Positions 47,581 to 58,514 of a stretch of DNA of 64,000 nt are shown here, in pieces. The DNA is taken from positions 1,364,001 through 1,428,000 of the forward strand of contig JAEUWY010000012.1 of assembly GCA_022059125.1 (NCBI GenBank). Direction: 5' to 3'. The stretch is from Corynespora cassiicola. Taxonomy: Eukaryota; Ascomycota; Dothideomycetes; Pleosporales; Corynesporascaceae. Each line of letters opens with the position of its first letter. Position 1 is the stretch's first letter. The notes beneath the pieces were generated by a model. That model ran no database searches, was not told the origin of the DNA, and saw only the letters and a program-made list of their open reading frames with translations. The position numbers and the translations under genes were made by a program.

Positions 47581-48147
47581 GCACGGCGGGACATGCGAAG
47601 CAAGCGCTGACCTCGCATGGCGCATATAGCAATGTGCTTGATGCGCATTGTTTAGCATGAGGAAATGGTTTCATGACTTCTTTAAGATGGGCTTGCATAA
47701 CTGGCGACTGGAGCAATCTAATACTGTTCTTGGAGGCGGGTTCAAAACGGCGTTCTTCTGCTTTGGATAAGCAGGCGGGCGTGTATGATGTAGGAACTCT
47801 TGGCCTCTTACCTTCAACGCTTAGATAGCGTGGAGAAGAGATGACGATGGAAATCTTGTACGCGAGTATACTGTAGTGTCTTATCAAGCATCAAGTTTCA
47901 TCACGTATCGATATGGTTGTGCAGTGGGGGCAATTTTAGACGAATTAGTGATGCAAGCCTAGGCGAGCGGTCTTTGACCTCCCAAAAAGTTCCAGAGCTT
48001 CCTGCAAACCTTGATCTCCACCGTCCCCCGCAGACCACCACAAAAAGCGCAATAGACACCTAGTACCCTGGCACGACTGAATTCTCCCTCGAGCCCAAAG
48101 CCAGCAAACTAGAGTATTCTAACATTCCGCCTACCGGCCCCGCTCCC
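47581..48147. other. Intergenic region
   Basis: A 567 bp tandem interval between two plus-strand genes. No open frame of interest was found; the last 150 bases are the CSL4 promoter. Confidence 0.6.
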
Positions 48148-48783
48148 ATGGCCATCCCCTCCGTCGCGCTGCCAGGGCAGCTTCTTGGGTCTGCAACAAA
48201 GTATTCGCCTGGCCCTGGAACTCATATCCACGACTCACAAATCTACGCGTCAATCGCAGGCCCTGTTCAGGCAGCTTCGCCGCCGAAATCCACCTCATCC
48301 ACCTCCTCGAAGTCGAAGCCACTTCCCCTCCTTTCGATATCCCGTCCTAGTACCGCAACCGACCCAGGCATACTCGGCACGGGCAGTGGTGGCGGAGGCA
48401 ACATCTTGCCCGAGGTCGAAAGCGTTGTGCTTGCTCGTGTGACACGACTTGGCCCACGATTCGCAAACGTTGACATCCTCGTGGTTGGCGACGTCGTTTG
48501 TCGCGAGGGCTTCCAAGGCATGATTCGACGCGAAGACATTCGTGCGACGGAGAAGGACAAAGTCAAGATAGAGGAGAGCTTCCGAATTGGCGATCTCGTG
48601 AGGGGTGTTGTCATCAGCTTGGGAGACCAGAGCAACTACTACCTGAGCACCGCACAGAACGAGTACGGCGTCGTTATGGCTACAAGCGAGGGCGGGAACC
48701 AAATGTATCCCGTCAGCTGGAAAGAGTTTAGGGATCCTAAGACCGGAAAAACGGAGAGTAGGAAGGTTGCAAAGCCATTTTGA
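48148..48783 (+). CDS. CSL4: RNA exosome subunit Csl4
   Basis: Cap subunit of the nuclear/cytoplasmic RNA exosome, bridging the ring and substrates. Intronless, 211 residues. The N-terminal domain has ALPGQLLGS, SPGPGTHIHDSQIYASIAGP and, after a Ser-rich loop, ILPEVESVVLARVTRLGPRF. The S1 RNA-binding domain follows with ANVDILVVGDVVCREGFQGM, the RREDIRATEKDKVKIEESFR block, and RIGDLVRGVVISLGDQSNYY. A C-terminal zinc-ribbon-like part is reduced. Motif order matches fungal Csl4. Confidence 0.93.
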   Translation: MAIPSVALPGQLLGSATKYSPGPGTHIHDSQIYASIAGPVQAASPPKSTSSTSSKSKPLPLLSISRPSTATDPGILGTGSGGGGNILPEVESVVLARVTRLGPRFANVDILVVGDVVCREGFQGMIRREDIRATEKDKVKIEESFRIGDLVRGVVISLGDQSNYYLSTAQNEYGVVMATSEGGNQMYPVSWKEFRDPKTGKTESRKVAKPF

Positions 48784-49412
48784 GCGGCAGAGAGCGATAT
48801 TATGCTCCCGGCATTGGCTGGAAATCACCGGCTTGACAACTACATTCGCATGCGAAGCCCAATCAAAGTGCAGCGGAATCGGCACTAGAAAGATACACCA
48901 TAGGTTAGAGATGATGAGATGCCCTACACTCATAATACCAGGCGGCGATAGGCGATAAACTTGATTAGGTCCCTATTTCTGTTATCCCCTACTGGGACGG
49001 CAGGGCCCACAATCGACTATGGGCTACAAGCGTGTGGGGGAGAAGTCTATTGGCTGCAATGTCATGCCATTTGATTGTGCTCGGCTCCTGAGGGCAAGGC
49101 TGCCGAAGATGCACGTTGGAAAAAAATATGCACGGCATGGTAGACAGCAACAATTCACGAAGAGGAAATTGAGCATTTGCTCTTCATTACTCTCCCAAGA
49201 TCAATCGCTTCGTTTGTGTTTGCCTCGAAAATGGCTGAATTATAAGTCCCGAATGAAACCACTCTAACATTGTGAAATACCTATGACTATCGTACGTTCC
49301 AATGACCAAATACAACTCGAGCGAGTTAGTATAAAATGACAACCTTCCCTAACAATCTCTTCACATTAGACCGAGGCAGAACCGAGCGCAGAGATAAATT
49401 TCTGCAGCCTAG
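48784..49412. other. Intergenic region
   Basis: A 629 bp interval. A frame at 49019-49267 (82 codons) has no domain. AT content rises toward 49300. No gene is called. Confidence 0.6.
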
Positions 49413-50216
49413 ATGTCCTCCAATTACTCTGTCGAGGTCTCTGAGGCCTGGCCTACAAGATCGTACGAGCGCAAAGAGCTCCTAGCAGATGAAATTGTAA
49501 ACACTGAGCCCTTTCCAGATTTTGACCGCGAAAGCATGACAACAGCTGAGATGCACGCATATCACTCTGATATTGGTCTTCCCCCTGCGGAACCTATAAT
49601 TCCTCCAGGTGCGGATACATTCACTCTACCCCCCCTTGAGAAGCTTAAGACTTCGGACTTCATCAAAGTGGACTTGAAACCCACCATCCTAATTCAAGTA
49701 ACCCAAGCTGAGCTATGTATAGATTACGCCGTACAATATGCACTCCGCGTCCTCAAAATCCACCCTACGCTACCCCATGCCGGCCTCCAAGGTTCTAACG
49801 GTCGCCATTGCGACCTCAAATATGAGATTCGGAACTTCTTGCAAAAGACTAACGCGAACACTTCTGGACTCGTGTTCGAGGTTGTGCCCAGGGAAATGCA
49901 GCGCAACCTCAAGTTTTGCGTGCTCAACCTGCGATTGGCAGATTATGCGAAGACTTTCTACTACGATGAGGTGATGGAGCTCATGGATCAACTGGATCCA
50001 AGTGTACTGGCTGCTTTGGAGGCAGATATATTGGGGGGTAGTGCGGGTGTAGATTCGGCGCAATTGGTGGATGTGTTGGTGGCTGTTGATAAGGCGCAGG
50101 AGGAGCCATCGATCGTGGCTGAGACGTTTGATCTCTGGAACATGGTGGTGGAGGTCTTTGTCAGGATGTGCATTTGGATGGAGAAGATTCGGTACTCAAG
50201 GGTAGCCAAGGTATAG
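49413..50216 (+). CDS. Uncharacterised protein, 267 residues
   Basis: Intronless ATG-to-stop frame. The N-terminus is acidic and Pro-rich (IVNTEPFPDFDRESMT, then DIGLPPAEPIIPPGADTFTL). The centre has alternating hydrophobic segments (ILIQVTQAELCIDYAVQYAL, FVVPREMQRNLKFCVLNLRL-like stretch), and the C-terminus is helical (SAQLVDVLVAVDKAQEEP, then WNMVVEVFVRMCIWMEKI). It is rich in Leu and Val and lacks a signal peptide. No family was recognised. Residue use looks like genuine coding sequence. It may be a lineage-restricted gene. Confidence 0.6.
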   Translation: MSSNYSVEVSEAWPTRSYERKELLADEIVNTEPFPDFDRESMTTAEMHAYHSDIGLPPAEPIIPPGADTFTLPPLEKLKTSDFIKVDLKPTILIQVTQAELCIDYAVQYALRVLKIHPTLPHAGLQGSNGRHCDLKYEIRNFLQKTNANTSGLVFEVVPREMQRNLKFCVLNLRLADYAKTFYYDEVMELMDQLDPSVLAALEADILGGSAGVDSAQLVDVLVAVDKAQEEPSIVAETFDLWNMVVEVFVRMCIWMEKIRYSRVAKV

Positions 50217-50607
50217 TATGGACCAGGAGGACTATTGGAGGACTATTGGATGACGAACATGATGGCTATGAGATACCTGACGGGTGGCAACTTCGGATTA
50301 ATCAACGACGATCAAATTATTTAGCAATCTTGATGTCAACTAATCTTCTCTTCGGCCCTTTTTCATGTGCACTCATCGCACATGAAATATTCGCTCAGTT
50401 TGTCCATCAATCTTCAGCTCAACTTTTTGTCCACTTGCTGGGCCAACATTGTATTAGTTCGACAATACATAATTTACAAGGTGTTTTACATATGAAAACA
50501 GTGCGTTTGATAAAAAAAGGTATCTGCTGATGCACAATACTGATGAAATACCCATGTCTTAGCCGAGCAAGTCACATGCTCCAAGCCAATCCTTGAAAGT
50601 CCCCCGC
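50217..50607. other. Convergent intergenic region
   Basis: A 391 bp AT-rich 3'/3' interval between the orphan (plus) and the Tim17-like gene (minus). Nothing else was recognised. Confidence 0.6.
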
Positions 50608-51790
50608 CTAACTCTTCTCTTGGCCCGTCTTCTCTTCATGTAGCCTCTTCTCTTCTATCTCCCTCTGCTTCTTTTTCAGACCCTCAATCCGCTCATCGAT
50701 CAAGGCGATTTCAACCTCAAAATGTAGAATCTTCTCGTTCATCATCTTCACGTACTCCTCATCTGACAATACCGAGAATGGACTCCACTTGCTCTTGCCT
50801 ATTCTCTGCATGAAATTCTCTTTCGGCTTGTCTTCGCCGTTATCTCTCAACGCCTTCTCTCTCTTAACGCGCTCGGTGTGATCTTCATCAAAATAGTCAT
50901 ACGTTTTCTGTCCGGCAAACCCGAAAATGGTGAACATGAGAGTGCCAGGAATAACATTTCGGGGTCCTCGAAATACAAGACCCAAAGTTGCACCTGTGAG
51001 TGCTCCTGCGATGGTGGATGCGCGCGTCCTTTCTGAAGGCAGGGGGTCAAAGTCTGTGCGAGGGACCAGAGGTACCCCACGGGTGCGGTTGTACCAATTC
51101 TGAAGACCAGGAGAATGGAGGATTGAGGTCCGGATTGTGTAAAATGTTGAGCCAATGCCAAACCATTGTGCACCCGAAACTATCGAGAACAGGATCGGGG
51201 TATTGGAACGGAGAGTTCCGAAGAAGGCGCCGGTTATAGTACCGGGGATTGCTGGTTGAATGTTAGACTGCAGCTTGAAACCCCATTATAGCCGATGCAG
51301 AAGAACATGTGGGCAAGAAAGAAAAATGATGAAAGCGCCAACGATAGACCAAAAAGAGAGTAATCAAATAGACATCTGTACCCTGCGTGCCTCGAGTAAT
51401 CAAGGGCCATGGGGTTGTCATGGCAAGGTACAAACCACAGGTCTGTTTTTACAAAATGTATCCATGCCACAGAGGCTGTTACCTCCCACAGCAAGAGACC
51501 TTCTGGTAAGAAGTGTACACCCGAGAAGGGGACATGGAAAACACGTGATATGCCTTGGCGAGGTGAAGTTTCAGTCTGGCCACGCGGCCTACGACCGTGG
51601 CATCAACGGACCAGGTCGAGGGAACAGAAGCAAAACCGATGCAAAGGACGGACTCAAGTCCTGAAAAGGAATGTGCCTCAATTGGGCACTCTAAATTATT
51701 ATACGTACCGGCAGCTCCGCCAATGAAGGCAGCTTGTCGTGCCACATGGAGGGGGTGTAAGACCTGATCTGGCTCAGGTTTTGCGGTCAT
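50608..51790 (-). CDS. Tim17/Tim22/Tim23-like membrane protein with coiled-coil tail
   Basis: Exons are 51790-51709 and 51251-50608 (intron 457 nt, unusually long here), 241 residues. Glycine-rich membrane segments in order: ARQAAFIGGAAGTITGAFF region spanning the junction as AAFIGGAA-AIPGTITGAFFGTL, then ILFSIVSGAQWFGIGSTFY, then STIAGALTGATLGLVFRG, then PRNVIPGTLMFTIFGFAGQ. Small-residue (G/A) spacing resembles the Tim17 superfamily. The C-terminal 100 residues are soluble and charged, with a coiled coil (ALIDERIEGLKKKQREIEEK). A mitochondrial inner-membrane location is inferred; I do not recognise the exact orthologue. It is divergent from TIF3 across 324 bp. Confidence 0.68.
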
Positions 51791-52114
51791 GGCTCTTTCA
51801 TGAATGGAGGCGAGCGGGCGAGTCGGGACCGGCGGTAATAGAGGCGTTTGCGGCAATGCGCAGACGTGAAGGCGGCGGAGAAGACGGCCGTCGGGGTTCC
51901 GATGACTAAGCGAGCCGAGCGAAGCCAAAGCGCACTTACGCCTGCCCGCGGCCACTTTTTCCACTCCAAGGCTCGGGTCAACCTTGACCACACCCACACA
52001 CAGCGCTACTCCACCACACTATACTCACCAGATTCACTGAGGGCTCTCACCGCTCTCAGACTATCACAGCCAGCGCGCGGTTTCCCCACGGCGCGTTGAC
52101 TGCCACCCGCAATC
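51791..52114. promoter_or_regulatory. Shared promoter of the Tim17-like gene and TIF3
   Basis: A 324 bp interval between divergent ATGs (51790 minus, 52115 plus). It is pyrimidine-rich near 52000-52080. No specific site was recognised. Confidence 0.55.
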
Positions 52115-54103
52115 ATGGGTAAGTCGTCCCTTCGTGCGGAGGCCGCCAGGCAAACCCACGCCTGCAGTTCGGCATGCCCCGCGCCGTGCGCGCCTCCAAA
52201 AAATTGAGAACGTCAAGGCTAATTGTCCGCATCGCAGCTCCTCCTAAAAAGGGCCAGCAGAAGATGTCCCTTGGGGACTTTCTGGGCGATCAAAGTATGC
52301 GCCTCCGAATTTCGCTTGCATGATGCTGTATATTGACCAGGCTGCAGCACTTGGATCATGGGCTGACGAAATGGAGGATATGCCCGTTGCTGGTGAGTGT
52401 TGCCCCACCACTACCCCTCCAGATTGTTGAGGACTAATTTTTTCCAGGCGGAGGTAAATACCCGCACGCCTTCCCCGCGCACGGCGCGAGTGCACGCACA
52501 AATACTGACGGAACAACAGGCAGTGGCGGCGGCTACGGAGGCGAAAGGCGCGCATTCAGTTCTGCTGGTGGATTCGGTTCCGACCGCGGATTTGGTAAGT
52601 CGGGTCTCCCGACACAAGACCGACGTTCGCTGACCTCACTCCCAGACCGTGGTGGCGACCGCGGATATGCTGTTCGTGAGGAGCTTCCCCTCCCCACAAA
52701 GCCCCCGTATACTGCCCACTTGGGCAACCTGTCCTTCGATGCTACTGAGGGCGACGTCCACGATTTCTTCGCTGAGTGCGAGGTCACCAACGTGCGCATT
52801 GTCGAGGACAAGTTGGAGAGGAAGCCGAAAGGCTTCGGCTATGTCGAATTTGGCAGCCTTGAGGGCCTGAAAAAGGCACTCGACCTGTCTGGCACACAGT
52901 TCCAGGGCAGAAATGTCAGAGTCAGTGTTGCTGAGCCACGTAAGTATAGATGACGCAGAGACGGATGCTTCAAGCGCTAATTTACTTCCAGCCAAGGATC
53001 GTGCTGAATCAAAGGACATGTCGGACTGGACTCGAAAGGGTCCCCTCCCTGATCTTCCAGGTGCTCGTCGCACATCTGACCGAGGCGGCGGTGGTTTCCG
53101 AAACTTCGAGGCTGGATCCGATGCTGGAAGCGAGCGTGGCGAGAGGAGGCGCGCGCCATTTGCTTCTGACGGAAAGGAGCGTGACTTCGGAAACTGGGAG
53201 CGGAGGGGCCCCCTATCGCCTGTCGCACCCACCGGATCCTTTAGGGAGGGTGGACGAGCACGTGGTAACGACGGACCTCGCGAGCGAAGGCAGTCTCCGG
53301 CTTGGGGAGAAGGTCGTTCCAATGATGGTTCTCGTCCCCCGCGCCGCGAGTTCCAGGATAAGCCGAACTACGAGAGGCAGCCCACTGCCCCCGAGCTCGA
53401 CAACCAGTGGCGTTCTCGGATGCAACCCGATGGCCAGGCCAAATCTCCCACTGCCACGCCCGATGCTAGCGTTCCATCCTCTCCCGCTGCTCGCCCTGCC
53501 GCTCCAGCTCAGCGTCCCAGGCTGAATTTGACCAAGCGAACCGTTTCTGAAGCCGAGCCAGCTCTGGCTTCGTCTACCTCTGAGAGCAAGTCCAACCCAT
53601 TCGGCGCTGCGCGTCCCATTGACACTGCTGCTCGCGAGAGGGAGATTGAAGAGAAGAGGCAGCTCACAATCCGCCAGAAGAAAGAAGCGGATGACAAGGC
53701 TCGCGACGAGAAGAAGGCCAAGGAGGCTGCAGAGAAGGCTGCAGGCAAAGAGACACCGCTATCGCCCACCACCGAGAAGTCATCGGAGGATGCAGAGGAA
53801 AAGCCACGCTCCAACTTCGAGGTTCTTCAGCGTGTGGGAGAAGAAGGCGAGGCGGCTGAAGACCCGGAGAGCGTAGATGCTTCTGCCAACGGAAACATTG
53901 TCGAAGACAAGGCTGTCAAGCCCACCGAGGTCGTGCGCGAGCCGTCCAAGGCCGAAGGCTCCTGGAGACGGAAGTCGAGCACCCCTGCTGCAGGATCCAC
54001 CACCGAAGCTCTCGAAGACGACGGCTGGAGCACTGTGACCAAGCCAAAGAACACAAAGAGCAACCGTCGTGGAGGTAACCAGAGCCGCGCGATTGCATCC
54101 TAG
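52115..54103 (+). CDS. TIF3: Translation initiation factor eIF4B (Tif3)
   Basis: RNA-binding cofactor stimulating eIF4A during 48S scanning. Exons are 52115-52118, 52238-52294, 52348-52392, 52448-52453, 52520-52594, 52646-52939 and 52992-54103, in phase, 530 residues. Exon 1 contributes only ATG G, and exon 4 is a 6-nt microexon. The N-terminus KKGQQKMSLGDFL then LGSWADEMEDMPV is the eIF4B signature. One RRM follows (AHLGNLSFDATEGDV, RNP-like KGFGYVEF, FQGRNVRVSVAEP). Then come Arg/Gly/Asp-rich repeats (RRAPFASDGKERDFGNWERR, REGGRARGNDGPRERRQSPA) and a long Glu/Lys-rich coiled region. It ends with a conserved-looking DDGWSTVTKP and a basic tail. Intron-dense 5' ends are common for this gene. 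Confidence 0.92.
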
Positions 54104-55121
54104 GTGAAATCTTCTTTTGTGTTCTTTGAGGTGCCCAGGGCGTCGTCTACGCTCTTGAGCACTGGTGCGTTATCTTCCGTACTGGGGTCTTGATGTCTGT
54201 TCATATTCCCAGGCTGTGGTGTCTTGTTTTGGCAGTTTTCAAGTATTGTCAACATTCGAGCACATCTTTCCGCGTTTCGAGCATGCTTAGCCGCTTTGCC
54301 TGCAGGGCGAATTTCGGCTTGGTTAGAGAGGCTTTCTTACCCAGAACTTTACCCCCCGGTCCCTATGCCCTCTACGTTACTTTTGATGGGCTTCTCTCCT
54401 TCCTCTCCCCACCCTCCCTTCGTCGCTATGACTACACGCCCGAACATGCACTTGTACTTCTTTCCTGCCTGTCTCAAAAGTTATGGTTCCAAAATCTCAC
54501 CATCTTCTCCTAGTTCTTGGGCATGAAAACTGGACTTGTTTTTACGATCTCCCCTCTCCGCGTCTCCACTTCTGACTTTAGCTGGGGTTGGTGGTGCTAA
54601 ACATTTTCGGTGCGTGGAGTAAGTGTTGACTTGGAGCTCAATCTCCAGGTGGGTCTACGATGCGGCGGATCTCAATAGACGTTTTTGCCCGGGCATGTAC
54701 TTAGCTCTAGGTAGATTGCAATGCGTTGTCTACTCCACTGCCGTTCCTAGTGCGTATGAAGTGTATTGGGTGTGCAGAGGAATGAGGCGATTTTTTCGGT
54801 ATTCCTACTACATCTACCGCTTCCGGAATGTCTCCCCGAAATTTCCATTCTTAAATTTGACCGAGAAACTACGGTGGGACATCCGATGGTTTGCCCAGGA
54901 TACACCAGCGTCTCGATGTTGGAGATCTCCATTGTAAGCTGATCATGTCCGCATCGGGCATGGTGGGGGACCCTGTCATTCGGCCCTCTACGTCAAGTCG
55001 GCCCAGCTCGTCCAACTTCGAGATCTTGTTTAAACTCAGGGCGTCGTCCCGATTTCCTTGCTCCACTCTCCTCTCCTCTATTTCTATTTTCGTCCTATCC
55101 ATCCCCCTTTCAGCCATCTCA
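54104..55121. other. Intergenic region, 1 kb
   Basis: The 3' flank of TIF3 and 5' flank of the next gene. The frame of the downstream gene stays open to 54891 and offers an ATG at 54949, but that stretch is hydrophobic and Phe/Ser-rich, unlike the body of the protein. I treat it as leader. Frames at 54190-54526 have no domain. Confidence 0.55.
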
Positions 55122-56354
55122 ATGCCTACAAAGTCTCAATCGCCAGGACCTAACCCTACGTCATCAGCACCAAAAGTCGCAAGATCGCGAAAAGCAGCCA
55201 TCAGTCAGTCTGAGCAGACCACCACCGGAAGAGCGGGCTCAGCTGGAGGAATTGTGCTCTCCAAAGAACAGCCTGCGAAAGCCATGAGTCCAGCAAACCC
55301 TGCCAAAGCTTCATCGCCTCCCCCGCAGGCAAATGATGCTGCGGCTGCATCGGCCACGGCAGGCCCAAATCGCCAGCGACGACGACCTCGAAAGCTGAAT
55401 CGAGAGCCGGCCTCTACTCCAGCTACCGATTCAACCAAAGCCACAAGCACACCCGCCAAGGATACTGCAGTCCCACCTGCAGCAGAGCTCGAGGCTTTGA
55501 AGTCGCGAGTTCGCGGCCTTGAAGCCAAGGTAGAGGAGCTCTACAACAACGGCGCGGTGGACCGTTCAGGCCGCTCACCACGCCGCCGCGGTAAGGGCCG
55601 CAAGAACTCCGGCCAACAGATTCCAACCACCTCCTCAGTCACCGGGACTGGCAGGGTAGAAGAATTAGAGGAGGCGGATGAGGAACTCGTCCGGCTGGAG
55701 GGCGAGCTCGAAGTCGCACGCCGAGACCTCGACACCTACCGCCAACCCCGTCCTCGCACAAAGCGCTCCCCGTCGTCGGAAACGGACTTTGTCGAAGAGA
55801 TACCCCGAGGTGGTGTCGGATATGAAGACGCGGCTGGCTCAGAGGACAGACAGGTCACGCTGACGGGCAACTATCGGATCCCACTCCCTGCCAACGTGAG
55901 CATGAACGACGTGAAGAACATCCAAAGCGGGGTCACGGCAGCACACAACGTCGCAAGGAGCTTCCTTGAACAGCGGAGGGCACAACAGGCCGCACAGAGC
56001 CCCAAGGTCGGCCCTACCAAGACGGCAACGTCCAAGACGGCAACGTCCAAGACGAAACCGGCAGCGGGCTCGACGGCCGTTTCGACCGAGGCCGGCGGGC
56101 AGCAGAGCTGGAGCGAGTGGTTTGGGGGTTACAGCATGGCGATCTCGAGGGCGGTCAGCAAGATCGAAGCTGAGGCCGCCATCGAGAGTCAGAGGGCGCG
56201 GCCTACGGCGGGTCCGAGGCGATCGAGCGCGCCGGGTGCAAAGTCCACTTCTGGTACGGCCAAGACGGCAGCGAAGGCTGGGACTCAGAGGCCGCCTCTG
56301 AAGCAAAGGCAAGGCAACTTGAGCAGCGAGCAAGTCAATGGCCTGATGGGCTAA
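55122..56354 (+). CDS. Low-complexity coiled-coil protein, 410 residues
   Basis: The start is placed at 55122 (MPTKSQSPGPNP), where the composition changes. The first 110 residues are Ala/Pro/Ser/Thr-rich and basic (RQRRRPRKLNRE). A coiled coil follows (AAELEALKSRVRGLEAKVEE, then RVEELEEADEELVRLEGELE). A conserved-looking block comes after it: VTLTGNYRIPLPANVSMNDV, then IQSGVTAAHNVARSFLEQRR. The C-terminal part has a TKTATSKTATSK repeat encoded by a 15-bp tandem repeat at about 56019-56056, an aromatic patch (QQSWSEWFGGYSMAISRAV), and ends GNLSSEQVNGLMG. No family was recognised. Possible upstream ATG at 54949 would add 57 atypical residues. Confidence 0.68.
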   Translation: MPTKSQSPGPNPTSSAPKVARSRKAAISQSEQTTTGRAGSAGGIVLSKEQPAKAMSPANPAKASSPPPQANDAAAASATAGPNRQRRRPRKLNREPASTPATDSTKATSTPAKDTAVPPAAELEALKSRVRGLEAKVEELYNNGAVDRSGRSPRRRGKGRKNSGQQIPTTSSVTGTGRVEELEEADEELVRLEGELEVARRDLDTYRQPRPRTKRSPSSETDFVEEIPRGGVGYEDAAGSEDRQVTLTGNYRIPLPANVSMNDVKNIQSGVTAAHNVARSFLEQRRAQQAAQSPKVGPTKTATSKTATSKTKPAAGSTAVSTEAGGQQSWSEWFGGYSMAISRAVSKIEAEAAIESQRARPTAGPRRSSAPGAKSTSGTAKTAAKAGTQRPPLKQRQGNLSSEQVNGLMG

Positions 56355-57671
56355 CTGGGGGAGGTGTGCATGATGCGCTATATGAAAATGTGTTATTATA
56401 ATGTTTACATGTCTGTATACGGAGTTTAGGGTTTGCTAGGGATTGAATATGTAGAAATCAAAACAAAGACGCCTGTGACTTGGTGGTAGCTGTTTGGCTT
56501 TTCGCCGCAATGAATGAGTGTTCATTCACCCAACTGACACTATTCCTGGAAAACATATGCTTCTTTATCTACTCGCTAAGCATCCATGTTGAATGTACAG
56601 TTAGAAAATCGTGCTCTTGTATAGGCTGTTAAGTGGTAGTAGATGTTTTTGGGTGCCCTACCTAACCGTCCGTTCCATCCATCCCATTAAGCCAGTCATC
56701 TAGAAGACAAAGAATTCAAACAAGGATGCACATTATCAATCATTATTACTACTACTTTAAGGTATCCGAAGGCACTCATATAGGAGCGTGTGTGCGCATG
56801 CCCAAAAAAACAGCAAAAAACTGAGGCACCTGTTGGAGTTTCTGATACCTTGGGAAAAACTCGGATTAGATTATTCCTGGTTTTCTGGGAAAAAAGAACC
56901 CTCACAGTATGTTGATGAGCTTCCTGTGATTCGAACAGTCGACTCAAGGTTGGACTGGTTTGGATATCAACTGGTAAATTTAGCGATGCGTATATGTGAC
57001 AAACCAGGTTTCTCGCATATACCGCTAGTCTATCCAAGGGATTTCCAGCAGCTCCAAGCTTAAGTTCAGCTGTTGGGCTTCTGGCCCATTAAACTGGTTA
57101 CATAGGGTCACTATGTGAGGTCAGAGGTTGTGGTTGCGTTTGCGGGAGGCAGGCAGGCGCGCTGTGCATATGCTTGGGGAAGTTGTGGCGCGTCTGCGTT
57201 TACTGTCCGTGCCTCGCCAGCCTTTCTGCCTGTCTAATAATGATTACATGCTTTTCAAAGGTGCCTGGGCGCGCCGTTGAATGACTGGTAATTCGCCTTT
57301 CTAACTTCGTAGCGTATGAATACAGTCATCCGAAGCTTGAGTAACAGCAGTATTGCATCGCCAGACAATAGTGTTGCTATCATATAAGCTACTTTGTAGT
57401 GGAAAGTTTATATTGCAACTACCTAATGCCAGCATCTTATGGGTTTGATATATGAAATCATTGTCAATTGGAACAGAGAGGAACCAGGGACTGCATAGTG
57501 ATAATATGCGCATGAGCTTCAATACAATGAAAGCATTCCAATGCAAAGCTTTTAGAGAACATGAAGGTTCAGTATGCAGAAGATGATTTTGATTGGTCGT
57601 TTGTATAGTAGAAGAAGCAGTGTAGACAACAATAGCCTGGTGGTGTCTTCCCTCAACACTTACTCTGATAC
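56355..57671. other. Convergent intergenic region, 1.3 kb
   Basis: AT-rich in parts. A 91-codon plus-strand frame (56788-57063) lacks a domain and splice context. The frame at 57301-57714 (minus) overlaps the methyltransferase end and has no domain. No gene is called. Confidence 0.55.
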
Positions 57672-58514
57672 CTATTTGGTAGCAATGACCACCCATTGAG
57701 AGGCCTTCATCCACACCTCACCGTCAACTACCTTGGTTCCTGGCTGCTCCAACAACAGCTTACTCAATAGCTCCACAGCCTCGTCCCACCTCTCCTCGTC
57801 GCTCTCCTGCCACTGTCCGATGAATCCGAGGAAAGCCCAAGTCTTCTCGGCCCAGGCCTTCAAGTCCTTGTTGCGCGACCAAGCCTCGCTCTTCTCAACC
57901 CTCAGGGCGTCCTTGCTGAAACCAGCTTCGAGCATGACTTTCTGGATCTGCTGTCCGTCGAACCAGTTGATAGGCGGGGCAGGGTATGGCTTTCCAGGAC
58001 GCAGCGTCTCGTGTACAGTCTTCATGGGTGGGAACCAAGTCACAAGCTCCCAGCAGTTGACAACCGTAGTACCACCAGGCTTGAGTGTGCGGTAGATTTC
58101 CTTGGCAGCATCAATACCAGCGTTTGCCGTGAAGAAGATGCCAATGTTGTTGATGGAATGAGTAAAGTAGTTGTCTGGGAAAGAGAGGCTTTCCGACTTC
58201 TGGTTCGACACCTCAATCGGCCAGGAATTTCTGCTGGCGTCTTCCTGGAGTCTGTCGAGGAACACCTGGTCGATGTCGGTTGCGTGGATTTTCACGTCGG
58301 TGTTGGAGGTTAGGATGTGGCGCGAGACGGTCCCTGCACCAGAGGCATTGTCGTGAATAATGGAGCCGCTTGGTATCTCGGGGATCAATTTGAGGTTGTG
58401 AGCTGCGAAGTCTGATGTAACTTTGCCGCCGGTTGCTTCGTAGGTGGAGACCTTGTTCTGGCCCTCAAGAAACGCTTTGGCTTGCTTGGGCACAACACCT
58501 ATCGGAAAGGCCAT
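57672..58514 (-). CDS. Class I SAM-dependent methyltransferase
   Basis: Cytosolic methyltransferase of the UbiE/trans-aconitate-like fold, of the kind found in fungal metabolite pathways. Intronless, 280 residues from the ATG at 58514, which follows a TATA-like tatatatcc upstream on this strand (near 58630). Motif I is SIIHDNASGAGTVSRHIL (the usual D/E-x-G-x-G-x-G is weakened to HDNASGAG). It is followed by IHATDIDQVFLD (acidic loop), SLSFPDNYFTHSINNIGIFF, and IYRTLKPGGTTVVNCWELV. The C-terminal lid region (TVHETLRPGKPYPAPPINWF) is typical of small-molecule enzymes. Substrate is unknown. It lies 660 bp from the Zn2Cys6 regulator, on the same strand, suggesting a small co-regulated group with the SDR. 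Confidence 0.88.
   Translation of the reverse strand: MAFPIGVVPKQAKAFLEGQNKVSTYEATGGKVTSDFAAHNLKLIPEIPSGSIIHDNASGAGTVSRHILTSNTDVKIHATDIDQVFLDRLQEDASRNSWPIEVSNQKSESLSFPDNYFTHSINNIGIFFTANAGIDAAKEIYRTLKPGGTTVVNCWELVTWFPPMKTVHETLRPGKPYPAPPINWFDGQQIQKVMLEAGFSKDALRVEKSEAWSRNKDLKAWAEKTWAFLGFIGQWQESDEERWDEAVELLSKLLLEQPGTKVVDGEVWMKASQWVVIATK

Noticed and set aside
56788..57063. 91-codon plus-strand frame downstream of the low-complexity gene
   Set aside because: No recognisable domain, no promoter-like leader and AT-rich surroundings; coding status unsupported.
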